Source: Microbacterium elymi
Lineage (GTDB): Bacteria > Actinomycetota > Actinomycetes > Actinomycetales > Microbacteriaceae
Assembly (NCBI RefSeq): GCF_021582895.2
Contig: NZ_CP091139.2
Location: 3,348,001-3,412,000 of the forward strand
DNA length: 64,000 nt
Direction of reading: 5' to 3'
The translations under genes were made by a program, and so were the position numbers. A model generated the notes under the pieces. The model was not told the DNA's origin. It saw nothing but the letters and a program-made list of their open reading frames with translations, and did not search any database. The number at the start of each line of letters is the position of its first letter. The stretch's first letter is position 1. Of the stretch, positions 22,083-31,968 are shown in pieces.

Positions 22083-23709
22083 TCAGAACGGCGGTGGGTC
22101 ATTGGGGAGCGGTTCGGGGACGAAGGTGACGGTGCCGATCGGGATGTCGATGTACTCGCGCCCGGTCGGGCTGGTCCATCGCAGCTTGCCGTGTCCGATC
22201 TGCTCCACCCGCCAGAGGGTGTTGTGCTTGACGACGTGGTGCGGCCGGCATTCGTCGGCGAGATTGTCGTCGCTGGTGGGACCGCCCAGTGCGGCGTCGA
22301 GGGTGTGGTCGTTGTCACAGTGCCAGGGTGGGCGGGTGCGAGCCGGGGAACCGGCAATGCTCATCACGCACGTCGAGGAAGCGGCGCAGTTCCGCAGAGG
22401 GTCGGTACCGGTCCACGGCGACGGGTTCCCCACTGGTGGGGTGGGTGAGCACCCGATCCCAACCCGGCGCGTTCGCGGCGAGTCGTTTGGCGGTCGCGAG
22501 GTCGATGGGTCCGTGCCCGGCCAGGATCGGAGGCTGTCTGCCGTGCCCCAGCAGGGTGAGCGCCGGGACGGTGATCTGCACCTTCGCGTCGATGCGCTCG
22601 AGCCCGTCACCGTGCCCGGTCGGAGTGCCGGTGAGCAGGATGTCGGTGAACAGATCGGCGCGGAGCTGGTCCATGGTGCGCGGGTCGCCATCGTCCTCCG
22701 CGTCGTCACCGTCGGCACCGCCACTCGGGCCGGTGATCAGCGTGAACGGCTCTTCACCGTCGACGGGCGAGCCCTCCGCCGGGCCGTTGACGTCTGTGGC
22801 ATCTGCGCCGGAGAGCGACTCGTCCGGCCGCTGCTCGTCGTTGCGACGCCTGCACTTCTTGACCTGGTACGCCTGGCTCGTGATGCGGTCATACACGGCG
22901 CGGGCGAGAACTGCAGGGCCTTCGAACAGGACCTGCCCACGCCCGTGGCCGAGATCGACGTACCGCACGAAACGATCCTGCCTGGCTTCCTCGACATGCT
23001 GCGCGGCGGCATCCGGATCGATCCGCGCGGCGAGGATCTTCGCGATCTGCGAGAGACGGTACGGCGTCTCGCCGGCGGCGGCGGCCAACGCCCGCCCCTC
23101 ATATTCGGCGCGCCTGCCGGGGTCGGTGATGAACGCCCCCTCATCGACGATCGTGGATGCGTGGGCGCAATCGATCTCGCCACGACCCAGCGCGGCATAG
23201 GTGGCGGGGAACTTGCCCACCAGCAGCGCTGCCGTTCCCATGCGGGTCTGCACCGACCGGTCCGACAGACGCGTCGCCGCGCCCAGTTCCGCCGAGATCT
23301 CCCGCAACGGGAGCTTGTGCGAGACCGGCAGATCGCGGCGGAACCGATCGCGTTCGCGCTCGATGACCACATCCACCGCATCAGAGAGCAACCCGGCCTC
23401 GCGCGCCTGGAGGATCGCGATCTGCCTGCGGGTGTCGACCAGATCGGTGACGATCGCATCAAGGGTGCCCCAGACGCCCCGCGGCGACGGCAGTCGGCCA
23501 TCTTCGAACACCTCCCGGTCGCGGGCGGCACGATCTGCCTCTGCTGCCGGGTCCACCTCTCGCCGCGCCGGCCGGACGGCGGGCGTCGACTCTTCTGGAA
23601 TCGCCATGGAGTGCGACGGAGATGCGGGGACCGCACCCGGCGCCGACGCGGACTCAGACCCTGAAACAGGATCGGGCATCGAACCCGGCGACTGCGGTAC
23701 AGCTGACAC
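22083..23709 (-). CDS. DUF222/HNH endonuclease-family protein (13E12-repeat family)
   Basis: About 542 residues. The start is taken as GTG 23709 (GGAG 7 nt upstream). A long helical DUF222 domain is followed by a C-terminal HNH nuclease: RDEHCRFPGC, then CDNDHTLD, then ECRPHHVVKHN. A frame break near 22343 (two bases lost in GGCTGCCGC) falls exactly between the HNH cysteine and the rest. A paralogue of the same architecture lies at 56426. Proteins of this group are multicopy in Actinobacteria, and their targets are unknown. Confidence 0.85.
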
Positions 23710-23988
23710 GAGAAAGCTCCAGACGGACGTCGACGACAAGAGGACGTGCCCTCGACGTCTGAAGCGTGATGATCTTGGCCGGAAACTGGTGCGTGTCGAG
23801 GCTTGCTACTTCATCCAGCGTAGCACAGAGCTTCTACACTGCAACCGCATCAGGTGAGAACCGTCTCATGCTCGGGAGGCGATTCAAAGTCGGCAGTCAC
23901 CGAGAATCCGCGCGGGCATCTCCGAGATGCATGGGTCGATGTCGCAACCACGTTCTACAGTGGCCACCACTTCGAGAAGGGAATGGAT
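23710..23988. other. Intergenic gap between HNH and DUF4262 genes
   Basis: About 280 bases with no credible gene. Slightly lower GC than the neighbours. TACACT and TACAGT hexamers at about 23836 and 23956 could be -10 boxes for the downstream gene; no -35 partner is convincing. Confidence 0.4.
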
Positions 23989-24480
23989 ATGACATTCGAG
24001 ATGGATCCCGCGACGCAGGCGTGGCTCGACCAGGAAGACCAGCGCACGGCTCAGATCATCCGCAAGTACGGTACGTACAACGAGTACGTCATCGGCGATC
24101 CCGACGAGGAGTCGCCGTCCTTCGCCTACAGCGTCGGGCTGTTCGGGCTGGGGCATCCCGAGCTGCTCGTGTTCGGCGTCGGCCAGGCGACGGCGTGCCA
24201 CATCCTGAATGACATCGCCGCGCGTGTGCGTGCCGGAGCCGACCTCGTGGCGGGCGAGGTCGTGACGTTCGACGGCTGGGGTCACCGGGCACTGGTCGAG
24301 CCGGTGCCGAACCCGGGGGAGATCGTGTTCGCGGCGAATCGGTTCTACCAGCGGCCGAGCGAAGCGTCGGTGCCGGTGTACCAGCTGACCCTCGACGATC
24401 AGGACGGGCGGTTCCCCGGGGAAGTCGGATACGCCCGTCCCGCCTGGGTGCAGCCTCGTCCGGGGGAGTTCCGCGCGTGA
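23989..24480 (+). CDS. DUF4262 domain protein
   Basis: 163 residues. ATG 23989 is chosen because GAAGG lies 8 nt upstream. It matches DUF4262: DQRTAQIIRKYGTYNEYVIG, PSFAYSVGLFGLGHPELLVFG and VVTFDGWGHRALVEPVP. The function of the family is unknown. It stands alone between a convergent helicase gene and a divergent HNH gene. Cytoplasmic; no membrane segments. Confidence 0.8.
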   Translation: MTFEMDPATQAWLDQEDQRTAQIIRKYGTYNEYVIGDPDEESPSFAYSVGLFGLGHPELLVFGVGQATACHILNDIAARVRAGADLVAGEVVTFDGWGHRALVEPVPNPGEIVFAANRFYQRPSEASVPVYQLTLDDQDGRFPGEVGYARPAWVQPRPGEFRA

Positions 24481-24520
24481 GCCGGCGAGGATCGCCAGAC
24501 GTCCACGCGCGCAGCGCCGT

Positions 24521-26344
24521 TCAGCCCTTGTGGCGCGGTTTGCGCGGCGGCCGGTCCCCGCGATCGCGACGCGGCGGACGATCGTCGCGGTCTCCCGGCG
24601 CGGAGCGCCGCCGCCCCGGCGCCCCGCGGTCGAGCGTGATCTCGATCAGGCGCCCGGAGATCCGGGTGTCGCGGAGTCGTTCGAGCACTGCCGGGTCGAG
24701 GTTCGCCGGCAGCTCGACGATGGAGAAGTCGGGCTTGATCGCGATCGCGCCGAAGTCGTCGCGGCGCAGGCCGCCTTCGTTGGCGAGGGCGCCCACGATC
24801 TGGCGCGGCTCGACGCGGTGCCGTCTGCCCACCTCGATCCGGTAGGGGGCGTAGTCGCCGCGGCCGCGTCGCGGCTCGCGCGGTTCGCGCTCGGCGCGAG
24901 CGCCGCGCTCCTTCGGCGGACGGTTCACCGCGTCGACGGATGCGGTGAGCGGGTCGTGTTCGGGGTCCAGCAGGCAGCGGCGTCTCGCCCTGAGCGACGA
25001 TCGCGAGGGCGGCTGCGACATCCGACTCGGGCACGTCATGGTGTCGCACGTAGTGGTCGATGATGTCGCGGAACGCCTCGATCCGGCCGGTGGCCTCCAG
25101 AGCCGCGGTGATGGCGTCGTCGAAGCGGGCCAGGCGGGTCGTGTTGACGTCCTCGGTCGTGGGAGCGTCATCTGCGCCGGCTGCTGGCGCGTCGCCTTCT
25201 CGATGTGCTTGAGAAGGTAGCGCTCGCGCGGGGTGATGAAGCTGATCGCGTCGCCGGTGCGTCCCGCCCGACCGGTGCGGCCGATGCGGTGCACGTACGA
25301 CTCGGTGTCGGTGGGGATGTCGAAGTTGATCACGTGGCTGATGCGCTCGACGTCCAGCCCGCGGGCGGCGACGTCGGTCGCCACGAGGATGTCGAGCTTG
25401 CCGTCCTTCAGCTGGTTCACCGACCTCTCCCGCTGCGCCTGCGGCACGTCTCCGCTGATCGCCGTCGCGGAATAGCCGCGGGCGCGCAGCCGCTCGGCGA
25501 GCGTCTCGGTCTCGTTCTTCGTGCGCACGAAGACGATGACCCCGTCGAAGTTCTCCACTTCGAGGATGCGGGTGAGGGCATCCACCTTCTGCGCGTACGA
25601 GACCACGAGGTAGCGCTGGGTGATGTTCTGATTCGTGGTCGTCTTCGTCTTGATCGCGACCTCTTCGGGATCGCGCAGGTACTTCTGCGCCAGCCGGCGG
25701 ATCGCGGCGGGCATCGTGGCTGAGAACAGGGCGACCTGCTTGTCCTCGGGCGTCTGCGCGAGGATCTGCTCGACATCCTCGGCGAAGCCCATCTTCAGCA
25801 TCTCGTCGGCCTCGTCCAGCACGAGGTACTTCAGTTCGGTGAGATCGAGAGTTCCCTTGGCCTGGTGGTCCATGATGCGTCCCGGCGTGCCCACCACGAT
25901 GTGCACCCCGCGGCGCAGCGCCGACAGCTGCACGCCATAGGCCTGCCCGCCGTAGACGGGGAGGACATGCACGCCCTTCATGTGACCGGCGTACGATTCG
26001 AACGCCTCGCACACCTGCAGGGCGAGCTCGCGGGTCGGTGCGAGCACGAGCGCCTGAGGGGTCTTCTGGGAGAGGTCCAGGCGCTCCAGCACGGGCAGGG
26101 CGAATGCCGCGGTCTTGCCGGTCCCGGTCTGTGCGGTGCCGAGCACGTCCCGGCCGCTCAGCAGCAGCGGGATGGTTGCAGCCTGGATCGCCGAGGGCGT
26201 CTCGTAGCCGAGGTCGCGGACGGCGGCGAGCACCGGGCCTGTGACCCCGAGCTCCTCGAAACCGGGTGCGATGGGCTCGGCCTCCGTCGTCGGTGTGGCA
26301 TCGGTCGTCGGTGTGGTATCGGTCGTCGGTGTGGCATCGGTCAT
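24521..26344 (-). CDS. deaD: DEAD-box ATP-dependent RNA helicase (DeaD/CsdA type)
   Basis: About 607 residues. The ATG overlaps the fadD stop (ATGA). The low-complexity N-terminus repeats TTDATP/TTDTTP three times (18-bp DNA repeat). Then the Q motif, GTAQTGTGKTAAFALPVLE (motif I), TPTREL-like block APTRELALQV, VGTPGRIMD, VLDEADEML, ALFSATMP, and the C domain with HRIGRTGRAGRTG. A DbpA/CsdA RNA-binding domain (YRIEVGRRHRVEPRQIVGAL) and a basic RG-rich tail end the protein. Frame breaks at about 25180 and 24970, both at CAGCAGC/GCTGC tracts. It remodels RNA, typically in ribosome assembly and cold response. Confidence 0.9.
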   Translation of the reverse strand: MTDATPTTDTTPTTDATPTTEAEPIAPGFEELGVTGPVLAAVRDLGYETPSAIQAATIPLLLSGRDVLGTAQTGTGKTAAFALPVLERLDLSQKTPQALVLAPTRELALQVCEAFESYAGHMKGVHVLPVYGGQAYGVQLSALRRGVHIVVGTPGRIMDHQAKGTLDLTELKYLVLDEADEMLKMGFAEDVEQILAQTPEDKQVALFSATMPAAIRRLAQKYLRDPEEVAIKTKTTTNQNITQRYLVVSYAQKVDALTRILEVENFDGVIVFVRTKNETETLAERLRARGYSATAISGDVPQAQRERSVNQLKDGKLDILVATDVAARGLDVERISHVINFDIPTDTESYVHRIGRTGRAGRTGDAISFITPRERYLLKHIEKATRQQPAQMTLPRPRTSTRPAWPASTTPSPRLWRPPAGSRRSATSSTTTCDTMTCPSRMSQPPSRSSLRARRRCLLDPEHDPLTASVDAVNRPPKERGARAEREPREPRRGRGDYAPYRIEVGRRHRVEPRQIVGALANEGGLRRDDFGAIAIKPDFSIVELPANLDPAVLERLRDTRISGRLIEITLDRGAPGRRRSAPGDRDDRPPRRDRGDRPPRKPRHKG

Positions 26345-28047
26345 GATCCGGCTCCTGTCAGGTCGAGCAGCTTCTCGCGCACCTGGCGGCGCAGCACCTT
26401 GCCGATCAGCGATGTGGGCAGCTCGTCGACGACGAACACGCGTCGCGGCACCTTGTAGGGGGTGAGGATGCCGCGGGCGAAGTCGCGGATCGCCTCGACG
26501 TCTGGCTCGGTCACATCGGGGGCCAGCACGACCGCGGCCACCACCTCTTCGCCGGAGTGCTCGCTGGGCAGGCCCACGACGGCGACGTCGTCGACGTCGG
26601 GATGCTGACGCAGGGCGTTCTCCACCTCGGTGGGGGCGACGTTGAAGCCGCCGGTGATGATGAGTTCCTTGATCCGGTCGACGATGCGCACGAAGCCCGT
26701 CTCGTCGATCGTGACGATGTCGCCGGTGCGGTACCAGCCGTCGACGAACGCCTCCTCGGTCGCTTCGGGTTTGCCGTAGTAGCCGCCGAACACCTGCGGG
26801 CCGCGGACGACCAGTTCTCCCGGCGCGCCGGGCGCGACATCCGTTGTCGGCTCGCCCGGGTCGACGACGCGGCACTCGGTGCCCGGCAGCGGCAGGCCGA
26901 CCGTCCCCGGGACGCGGGTGTCGGCGACGGGGTTCGCCATCAGCACGGGAGAGCATTCGGAAAGACCGTAGCCCTCGACGAGGTACCCGCCAGAGGCCTT
27001 CTCGAACGGCACGACCAGTTCATGCGGCAGCGCCATCGCGCCCGAGATCGCGATCTCGGTGCCCTTCAGCGAGATGCCCTTCTCGTGCGCGGCATTCAGG
27101 AGGCGCTCGGCGATCGGCGGGACCAGCGGCAGGAACGTCGCGGGATGCTTCTTCGTGACATCCAGCACCATGTCGGGGTCGAACTTCGGGAACAGCACCA
27201 GCCGCGCGCCCATCGACATCGCGAACGTCAGGCACAGGGTGAGGCCGTAGGCGTGGAACATCGGCAGCACGGCGTAGACGACGCATCCGTTCCCGCGCAC
27301 GATCTGCGGCACCCACGCGCGGGCCTGTGCGGCGTTGGCGAGCAGGTTGCGGTGGGTGAGCGATGCGCCCTTCGGCGTGCCGGTGGTGCCGCTGGTGTAC
27401 TGGATGATGGCGAGGTCGTCCGTCGACGGCTGCGGGTGGGTCGGCGGCAGGGGATCCGCAGCGACGATCTGCTTCCATGGGATCGTGCCGGAGACGCGGC
27501 TGTACAGGGCCTCGCGCGATTCGCGTGCCTTGGCGATCGGCAGCTTCAGCGCGAGGCGGGTGGCCAGCGGCATCGCGGTGACCACGTCGACGGAGATGAG
27601 GTTCGTCACGGCGAGGTCCGCGGGGAACTCCTGCACGGTTTCGACGACCTTCGTCCACACGATCGCGGTCTTCGCGCCGTGATCCTCGAACTGCTTGCGC
27701 AGCTCGCGCGGCGTGTACAGCGGGTTGTGCTCGATCGCCACGGCGCCCAGGCGCAGGATCGCGTAGAACGCCACGATGTGCTGCGGGCAGTTCGGCAGCA
27801 CTATCGCGACGCTGTCGCCGGCGCCGACGCCGCGTGCCTTCAGACCGGCCGCGGCGCGGTCGATCTGCTCCTCCAGCTCGCGGTACGTGGTCTCGCGGCC
27901 GAAGAACTGCAGCGCCGGGGCATCCGGGTAGTCGCGCGCGGATGCCGCGACGATGTCGACGAGCGAGCCGCTCACCGGCTCGAGATCCTCCGGGACGCCG
28001 GGCGGATAGCTGGCGGTCCACGGGCGCGGCGGATCGTACGACGTCAT
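26341..28047 (-). CDS. Long-chain fatty-acid--CoA ligase
   Basis: 568 residues of the ANL adenylating superfamily, unbroken. Conserved motifs: the phosphate loop YTSGTTGTPKGASLTHRN, GYGLSECSPV, YRTGDIVTIDETGFVRIVDR, and the C-terminal catalytic lysine in LPTSLIGKVLRRQVREK. It makes acyl-CoA from fatty acid, ATP and CoA. TAGGCT lies 6 nt before the ATG, so a leaderless mRNA is likely. It overlaps deaD downstream by 4 nt, so the two are probably co-translated, a pairing without an obvious metabolic link. Confidence 0.9.
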   Translation of the reverse strand: MTSYDPPRPWTASYPPGVPEDLEPVSGSLVDIVAASARDYPDAPALQFFGRETTYRELEEQIDRAAAGLKARGVGAGDSVAIVLPNCPQHIVAFYAILRLGAVAIEHNPLYTPRELRKQFEDHGAKTAIVWTKVVETVQEFPADLAVTNLISVDVVTAMPLATRLALKLPIAKARESREALYSRVSGTIPWKQIVAADPLPPTHPQPSTDDLAIIQYTSGTTGTPKGASLTHRNLLANAAQARAWVPQIVRGNGCVVYAVLPMFHAYGLTLCLTFAMSMGARLVLFPKFDPDMVLDVTKKHPATFLPLVPPIAERLLNAAHEKGISLKGTEIAISGAMALPHELVVPFEKASGGYLVEGYGLSECSPVLMANPVADTRVPGTVGLPLPGTECRVVDPGEPTTDVAPGAPGELVVRGPQVFGGYYGKPEATEEAFVDGWYRTGDIVTIDETGFVRIVDRIKELIITGGFNVAPTEVENALRQHPDVDDVAVVGLPSEHSGEEVVAAVVLAPDVTEPDVEAIRDFARGILTPYKVPRRVFVVDELPTSLIGKVLRRQVREKLLDLTGAGS

Positions 28048-28053
28048 CGGACC

Positions 28054-28059
28054 AGCCTA
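28054..28059 (-). promoter_or_regulatory. Leaderless-type -10 box (TAGGCT) of the fadD-deaD operon
   Basis: TAGGCT, 6 nt, then ATG 28047 on the minus strand. Confidence 0.58.
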
Positions 28060-28081
28060 CGCGCCGGCGGTCTCGGGCATC

Positions 28082-28264
28082 ATGGTGGGTGTGAGTGATG
28101 TCGTGCTGCGCGCCTGGTCTGTCGATGATGCTGCCGCGCTCGTCTCGATCGCGGCGCAGACCCGCGACCTCGGCACCCAAACCGGTTTCACAGACCTGTC
28201 GTCACAGCCGGCTGCCCGTTCGTTCATCGCATCGTTGACCAGCATGCCGTATTCGCTGCGCGAC
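28082..28264 (+). pseudogene. Fragment resembling the N-terminus of a GNAT acetyltransferase
   Basis: The open frame from ATG 28082 (or GTG 28091) gives VVLRAWSVDDAAALVSIAAQ followed by a segment ending ARSFIASL, similar to the first 50-60 residues of GNAT enzymes (LRPWxxxDAxAL). After about 28264 the resemblance ends and no acetyl-CoA-binding motif follows. The frame runs on into gatC without further similarity. Probably a truncated relic; identification is tentative. Confidence 0.4.
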
Positions 28265-28380
28265 GACCATCTCGATCGGCTCGCGCTATCGAAATCCGCA
28301 TTCGCGCATACGATTTTCGGGAGCGCGTGGCGAAAACGGCAGCGCGACGGCACCCGCCGGGGGAGGCATCCCGCCGCCCA

Positions 28381-28386
28381 TAGACT
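28381..28386 (+). promoter_or_regulatory. Leaderless-type -10 box (TAGACT) of gatCAB
   Basis: TAGACT, 6 nt (GGAGGG, which also resembles a ribosome site), then GTG 28393. Confidence 0.55.
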
Positions 28387-28392
28387 GGAGGG

Positions 28393-28692
28393 GTGTCTGA
28401 AATCACCCCCGAACTCGTGCGCCACCTCGGTGTGCTCGCGCGGATCCAGCTGAGCGACGAGGAGATCGAGCGGCTCACCGGCCAGCTCGACGTCATCGTC
28501 GACAACATCGCCAAGGTGTCGCAGGTCGCCACTCCCGACGTGCCGGCCACGAGCCACCCCGTCGCGCTGCAGAACGTCTTCCGGCCCGACGAGGTCGGCG
28601 ACACGCTCACCCGCGCGCAGGCGCTGCAGAATGCGCCGGATGCCGCGGACGGCCGCTTCCGCGTGACGGCGATCCTGGGGGAAGAGCAGTGA
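28393..28692 (+). CDS. gatC: Aspartyl/glutamyl-tRNA amidotransferase subunit C
   Basis: 99 residues, full length for GatC. Typical helical N-terminus ([25 protein letters not shown]) and the extended C-terminal strap ([12 protein letters not shown]). GatC stabilises GatA and links it to GatB in the complex that converts Glu-tRNA-Gln and Asp-tRNA-Asn to the amides. The start is GTG 28393 with a TAGACT box upstream. It overlaps gatA by GTGA. Confidence 0.93.
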   Translation: MSEITPELVRHLGVLARIQLSDEEIERLTGQLDVIVDNIAKVSQVATPDVPATSHPVALQNVFRPDEVGDTLTRAQALQNAPDAADGRFRVTAILGEEQ

Positions 28693-30200
28693 CCGACATC
28701 ACCCGCCTGACCGCCGCCGCGCTCGCCGACCGGCTCGCCGCGGGCGAGATCTCGTCGGTCGAGGCCACGCAGGCCCACCTCGACCGCATCGCCGCCGTCG
28801 ACGGCGACATCCACGCGTTCCTGCACGTGAACGAGAAGGCGCTGGATGCCGCGGCCGACATCGACCGCCGCCGCGCAGCCGGCGAACAGCTCGGCCCCCT
28901 CGCCGGGGTCCCGCTGGCGATCAAGGACGTGCTGGTCACGACCGACATGCCCTCCACGAGCGGGTCGAAGATCCTGCAGGGCTACATGTCCCCGTTCGAC
29001 GCCACCGTCGTCGCCCGGGCGCGTGCCGCCGGTCTGGTGCCGCTGGGCAAGACCAACATGGACGAGTTCGCGATGGGCTCGTCCACCGAGCACTCCGCCT
29101 ACGGTCCCACGCACAACCCGTGGGACCTCGAGCGGATCCCCGGCGGCTCCGGCGGCGGTTCGGCCGGAGCCGTCGCCGCGTTCGAGGCGCCGCTCGCGCT
29201 CGGCTCGGACACCGGCGGCTCGATCCGTCAGCCCGCACACGTCACCGGCACCGTCGGGATGAAGCCGACCTACGGCGGCGTGAGCCGGTACGGCGCCATC
29301 GCCCTCGCGTCGTCGCTGGACCAGGTCGGCCCGGTCACGCGCACCGTGCTGGACGCCGGTCTGCTGCACGATGTCATCGGCGGGCACGACCCGCACGATT
29401 CCACGTCGCTGACCGACGCCTGGCCGTCGTTCGCCGACGCCGCGCGCGAAGGCGCGACCGGCGGAGTGCTCAAGGGGCTGAAGGTCGGCGTCGTGAAGGA
29501 ACTTCCCGACAGCGGCTTCCAGTCCGGGGTCGCGGCATCGTTCCGGTCATCGCTGGACGTGCTGCAGGCGCATGGCGCCGAGATCGTCGAGATCAGCGCC
29601 CCGCACTTCGAGTACGGCGTCGCCGCCTACTACCTGATCCTGCCGGCCGAGGCATCCAGCAACCTTGCGAAGTTCGACTCGGTGCGGTTCGGGATGCGGG
29701 TCGAGGTACCGGGCGGGACCGTCGAGGACGTCATGGCCGCCACCCGCGACGCCGGCTTCGGCGACGAGGTCAAGCGCCGCATCATCCTCGGCACCTACGC
29801 CCTGTCGGCGGGCTACTATGACGCCTACTACGGCTCGGCGCAGAAGGTGCGCACACTGATCCAGCGCGACTTCGATGCGGCGTTCGCCGAGGTCGACGTG
29901 ATCGCGACGCCGTCGGCGCCGACCACGGCGTTCAAGATCGGCGAGAAGATCGACGATCCACTGCAGATGTACCTGAACGATCTGACCACGATCCCGGCGA
30001 ACCTCGCCGGTGTGCCGGGGATCTCGATCCCGTCCGGCCTGGCCGACGACGACTCGCTGCCGGTCGGCATCCAGTTCCTGGCGCCCGCGCGCGAAGACGC
30101 CCGGCTGTACCGGGTGGGTGCGGCCCTGGAGGCCGCGCTCGTCGAGAGATGGGGCGGCCCGCTGCTGGATCGCGCCCCCGTTCTGGGAGGGGTGCGCTGA
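28689..30200 (+). CDS. gatA: Aspartyl/glutamyl-tRNA amidotransferase subunit A
   Basis: 503 residues, unbroken. Amidase-signature enzyme: the catalytic Lys in [13 protein letters not shown], the glycine/serine-rich [33 protein letters not shown] region supplying the Ser-cisSer-Lys triad. It releases ammonia from glutamine and channels it to GatB. The start GTG 28689 overlaps gatC, and its TGA overlaps the gatB ATG by one base (TGATG). Confidence 0.94.
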   Translation: MTDITRLTAAALADRLAAGEISSVEATQAHLDRIAAVDGDIHAFLHVNEKALDAAADIDRRRAAGEQLGPLAGVPLAIKDVLVTTDMPSTSGSKILQGYMSPFDATVVARARAAGLVPLGKTNMDEFAMGSSTEHSAYGPTHNPWDLERIPGGSGGGSAGAVAAFEAPLALGSDTGGSIRQPAHVTGTVGMKPTYGGVSRYGAIALASSLDQVGPVTRTVLDAGLLHDVIGGHDPHDSTSLTDAWPSFADAAREGATGGVLKGLKVGVVKELPDSGFQSGVAASFRSSLDVLQAHGAEIVEISAPHFEYGVAAYYLILPAEASSNLAKFDSVRFGMRVEVPGGTVEDVMAATRDAGFGDEVKRRIILGTYALSAGYYDAYYGSAQKVRTLIQRDFDAAFAEVDVIATPSAPTTAFKIGEKIDDPLQMYLNDLTTIPANLAGVPGISIPSGLADDDSLPVGIQFLAPAREDARLYRVGAALEAALVERWGGPLLDRAPVLGGVR

Positions 30201-31694
30201 TGGCGCAAGCTGATGGACTTCGACGCGGCCCTCGAGCTGTTCGAGCCGGTGCTCGGCTTCGAGGTGCACGTCGAGCTGAACACCAAGACGAAGATGTTCT
30301 CGCCGGCGCCGAACACGTTCGGGCGCGACCCGAACACCGACCTCGCACCGGTGGACCTGGGCCTGCCCGGTTCGATGCCGGTGGTCAACGAGCAGGCGGT
30401 GCGCTTCTCGATCAGCCTGGGCCTGGCCCTGGGCTCGAGATCGCGGAATCGTGCCGCTTCGCCCGGAAGAACTACTTCTACCCGGACATGGGCAAGAACT
30501 ACCAGATCTCGCAGTACGACGAGCCGATCGCCTTCGAGGGGCAGGTCGAGGTCGAGCTCGAGGACGGCACGCTGGTCCAGGTCCCGATCGAGCGCGCGCA
30601 CATGGAGGAGGATGCCGGAAAGCTGACGCACGTCGGCGGCTCGGACGGCCGCATCCAGGGCGCCGCATACTCCCTCGTGGACTACAACCGCGCGGGCGTG
30701 CCGCTGGTCGAGATCGTGACCAAGCCGATCATCGGCGCCGAGCATCGCGCCCCCGAGCTGGGGGCGACCTACGTCCGGACGATCCGCGACATCGTGCTGT
30801 CGCTGGGCATCTCGGACGCCCGGATGGAGCGCGGCAACCTGCGCTGCGACGCCAACGTGTCGCTTGCGCCCGCGCGGCCAGACCAAGCTCGGCACGCGCA
30901 CCGAGACGAAGAACGTCAACTCGATGAGGTCGGTCGAGCGCGCGGTGCGGTACGAGATCCAGCGCCAGGCGGCGATCCTGGCCGCGGGCGGGACGATCAC
31001 GCAGGAGACCCGCCACTGGCACGAGGACACGGGGGTCACCTCGCCCGGGCGCCCGAAGTCGGATGCCGATGACTACCGGTACTTCCCGGAACCCGACCTG
31101 CTGCCCGTGGTGCCCTCGCGTGAGCTCGTCGAGCAGCTGCGCGCCGCGCTGCCCGAGCCCCCCGCCGTGCGCCGCCGTCGGCTGAAGACCGAGTGGGGCT
31201 TCACCGACCTCGAATTCCAGGATGCCGCCAACGGCGGGGTGCTCGTCGAGATCGAGCAGACCGTCGCGGCCGGTGCGACGCCGGCGGCGGCCCGCAAGTG
31301 GTGGACAGGCGAGCTCGCCCGGCTCGCCAACGACACGGGTCGCGAGACGAGCGAACTCGTGGAGCCGGCCGCGGTGGCCGAGCTGCAGAAGCTCGTCGAC
31401 GCGGGGACGCTCACAGACAAGCTCGCCCGCCAGGTGCTGGAGGGCATGGTCGCCGGCGAGGGGACTCCGCAGGAGATCGTGGATGCCCGGGGCCTGGCGG
31501 TCGTCTCGGACGACGGTTCTCTCATCGCCGCGATCGATGAGGCGCTGGCGGCCCAGCCGGACGTGCTGGCGAAGATCCGCGACGGCAAGGTGCAGGCCGC
31601 CGGCGCCATCATCGGCGCGGTCATGAAGGCGATGCGCGGCCAGGCCGACGCCGCCCGCGTGCGCGAACTGATCCTGGAGCGCGCCGCCGGGTAG
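30200..31694 (+). CDS. gatB: Aspartyl/glutamyl-tRNA amidotransferase subunit B
   Basis: About 497 residues after repair of three frame breaks: codon 4 (30211, GCGCAAGCTG for GCGCAGCTG, giving [11 protein letters not shown]), 30433 (GGGCTCGAG for GGGCTGCGAG, restoring [20 protein letters not shown]) and 30866 (TCGCTTGCGC for TCGCTGCGC, restoring [17 protein letters not shown]). The kinase-like core ([16 protein letters not shown]), the [14 protein letters not shown] block and the C-terminal YqeY-like helical domain are all present. GatB phosphorylates the Glu- or Asp-tRNA and forms the amide. An essential gene in bacteria lacking GlnRS. Confidence 0.94.
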
Positions 31695-31704
31695 GCATCA
31701 CGCC

Positions 31705-31747
31705 AGGTCCCTGAGCGAGGAGCGCAGCGACGAGACGAAGGGCCGGT
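31705..31747 (+). repeat. REP-like 43-nt repeat, copy 1
   Basis: First of three identical 43-nt copies starting AGGTCCCTGAGCGAGGAGCG and ending AGGGCCGGT, in the gatB-dinB gap. Together with the inverted copy 2 it can form a long hairpin, which could end gatB transcription. Confidence 0.85.
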
Positions 31748-31777
31748 ACTTCCTCCCAGGCCCGGTCGTCCGCGGCC

Positions 31778-31814
31778 TCCGGCCCTTCGTCTCGCTGCGC
31801 TCGCTCAGGGACCT
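31778..31814 (-). repeat. REP-like repeat, inverted copy 2 (short form)
   Basis: Inverted relative to copies 1, 3 and 4 and lacking two 3-nt blocks (GAGCGAGCGCAGCGAGACG core). Pairs with copy 1 or copy 3. Confidence 0.8.
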
Positions 31815-31827
31815 GGGATGCGCCCCG

Positions 31828-31870
31828 AGGTCCCTGAGCGAGGAGCGCAGCGACGAGACGAAGGGCCGGT
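31828..31870 (+). repeat. REP-like 43-nt repeat, copy 3
   Basis: Identical to copy 1 over 43 nt. It forms an inverted pair with copy 2 separated by only 13 nt. Confidence 0.85.
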
Positions 31871-31880
31871 GTCGCCTTCG

Positions 31881-31923
31881 AGGTCCCTGAGCGAGGAGCG
31901 CAGCGACGAGACGAAGGGCCGGT
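31881..31923 (+). repeat. REP-like 43-nt repeat, copy 4
   Basis: Identical to copies 1 and 3, separated from copy 3 by 10 nt. It ends 45 nt before the dinB start. Confidence 0.85.
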
Positions 31924-31968
31924 GCGTTCGCGGGCGCGGATGTCGGAGGCGTCGGCGAGAATGGACGG

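Noticed and set aside
31705..31923. Regularly repeated 43-nt units as a CRISPR array
   Set aside because: Spacing is irregular (10-80 nt), one copy is inverted, and no cas gene is nearby; the units are palindromic REP-like elements.
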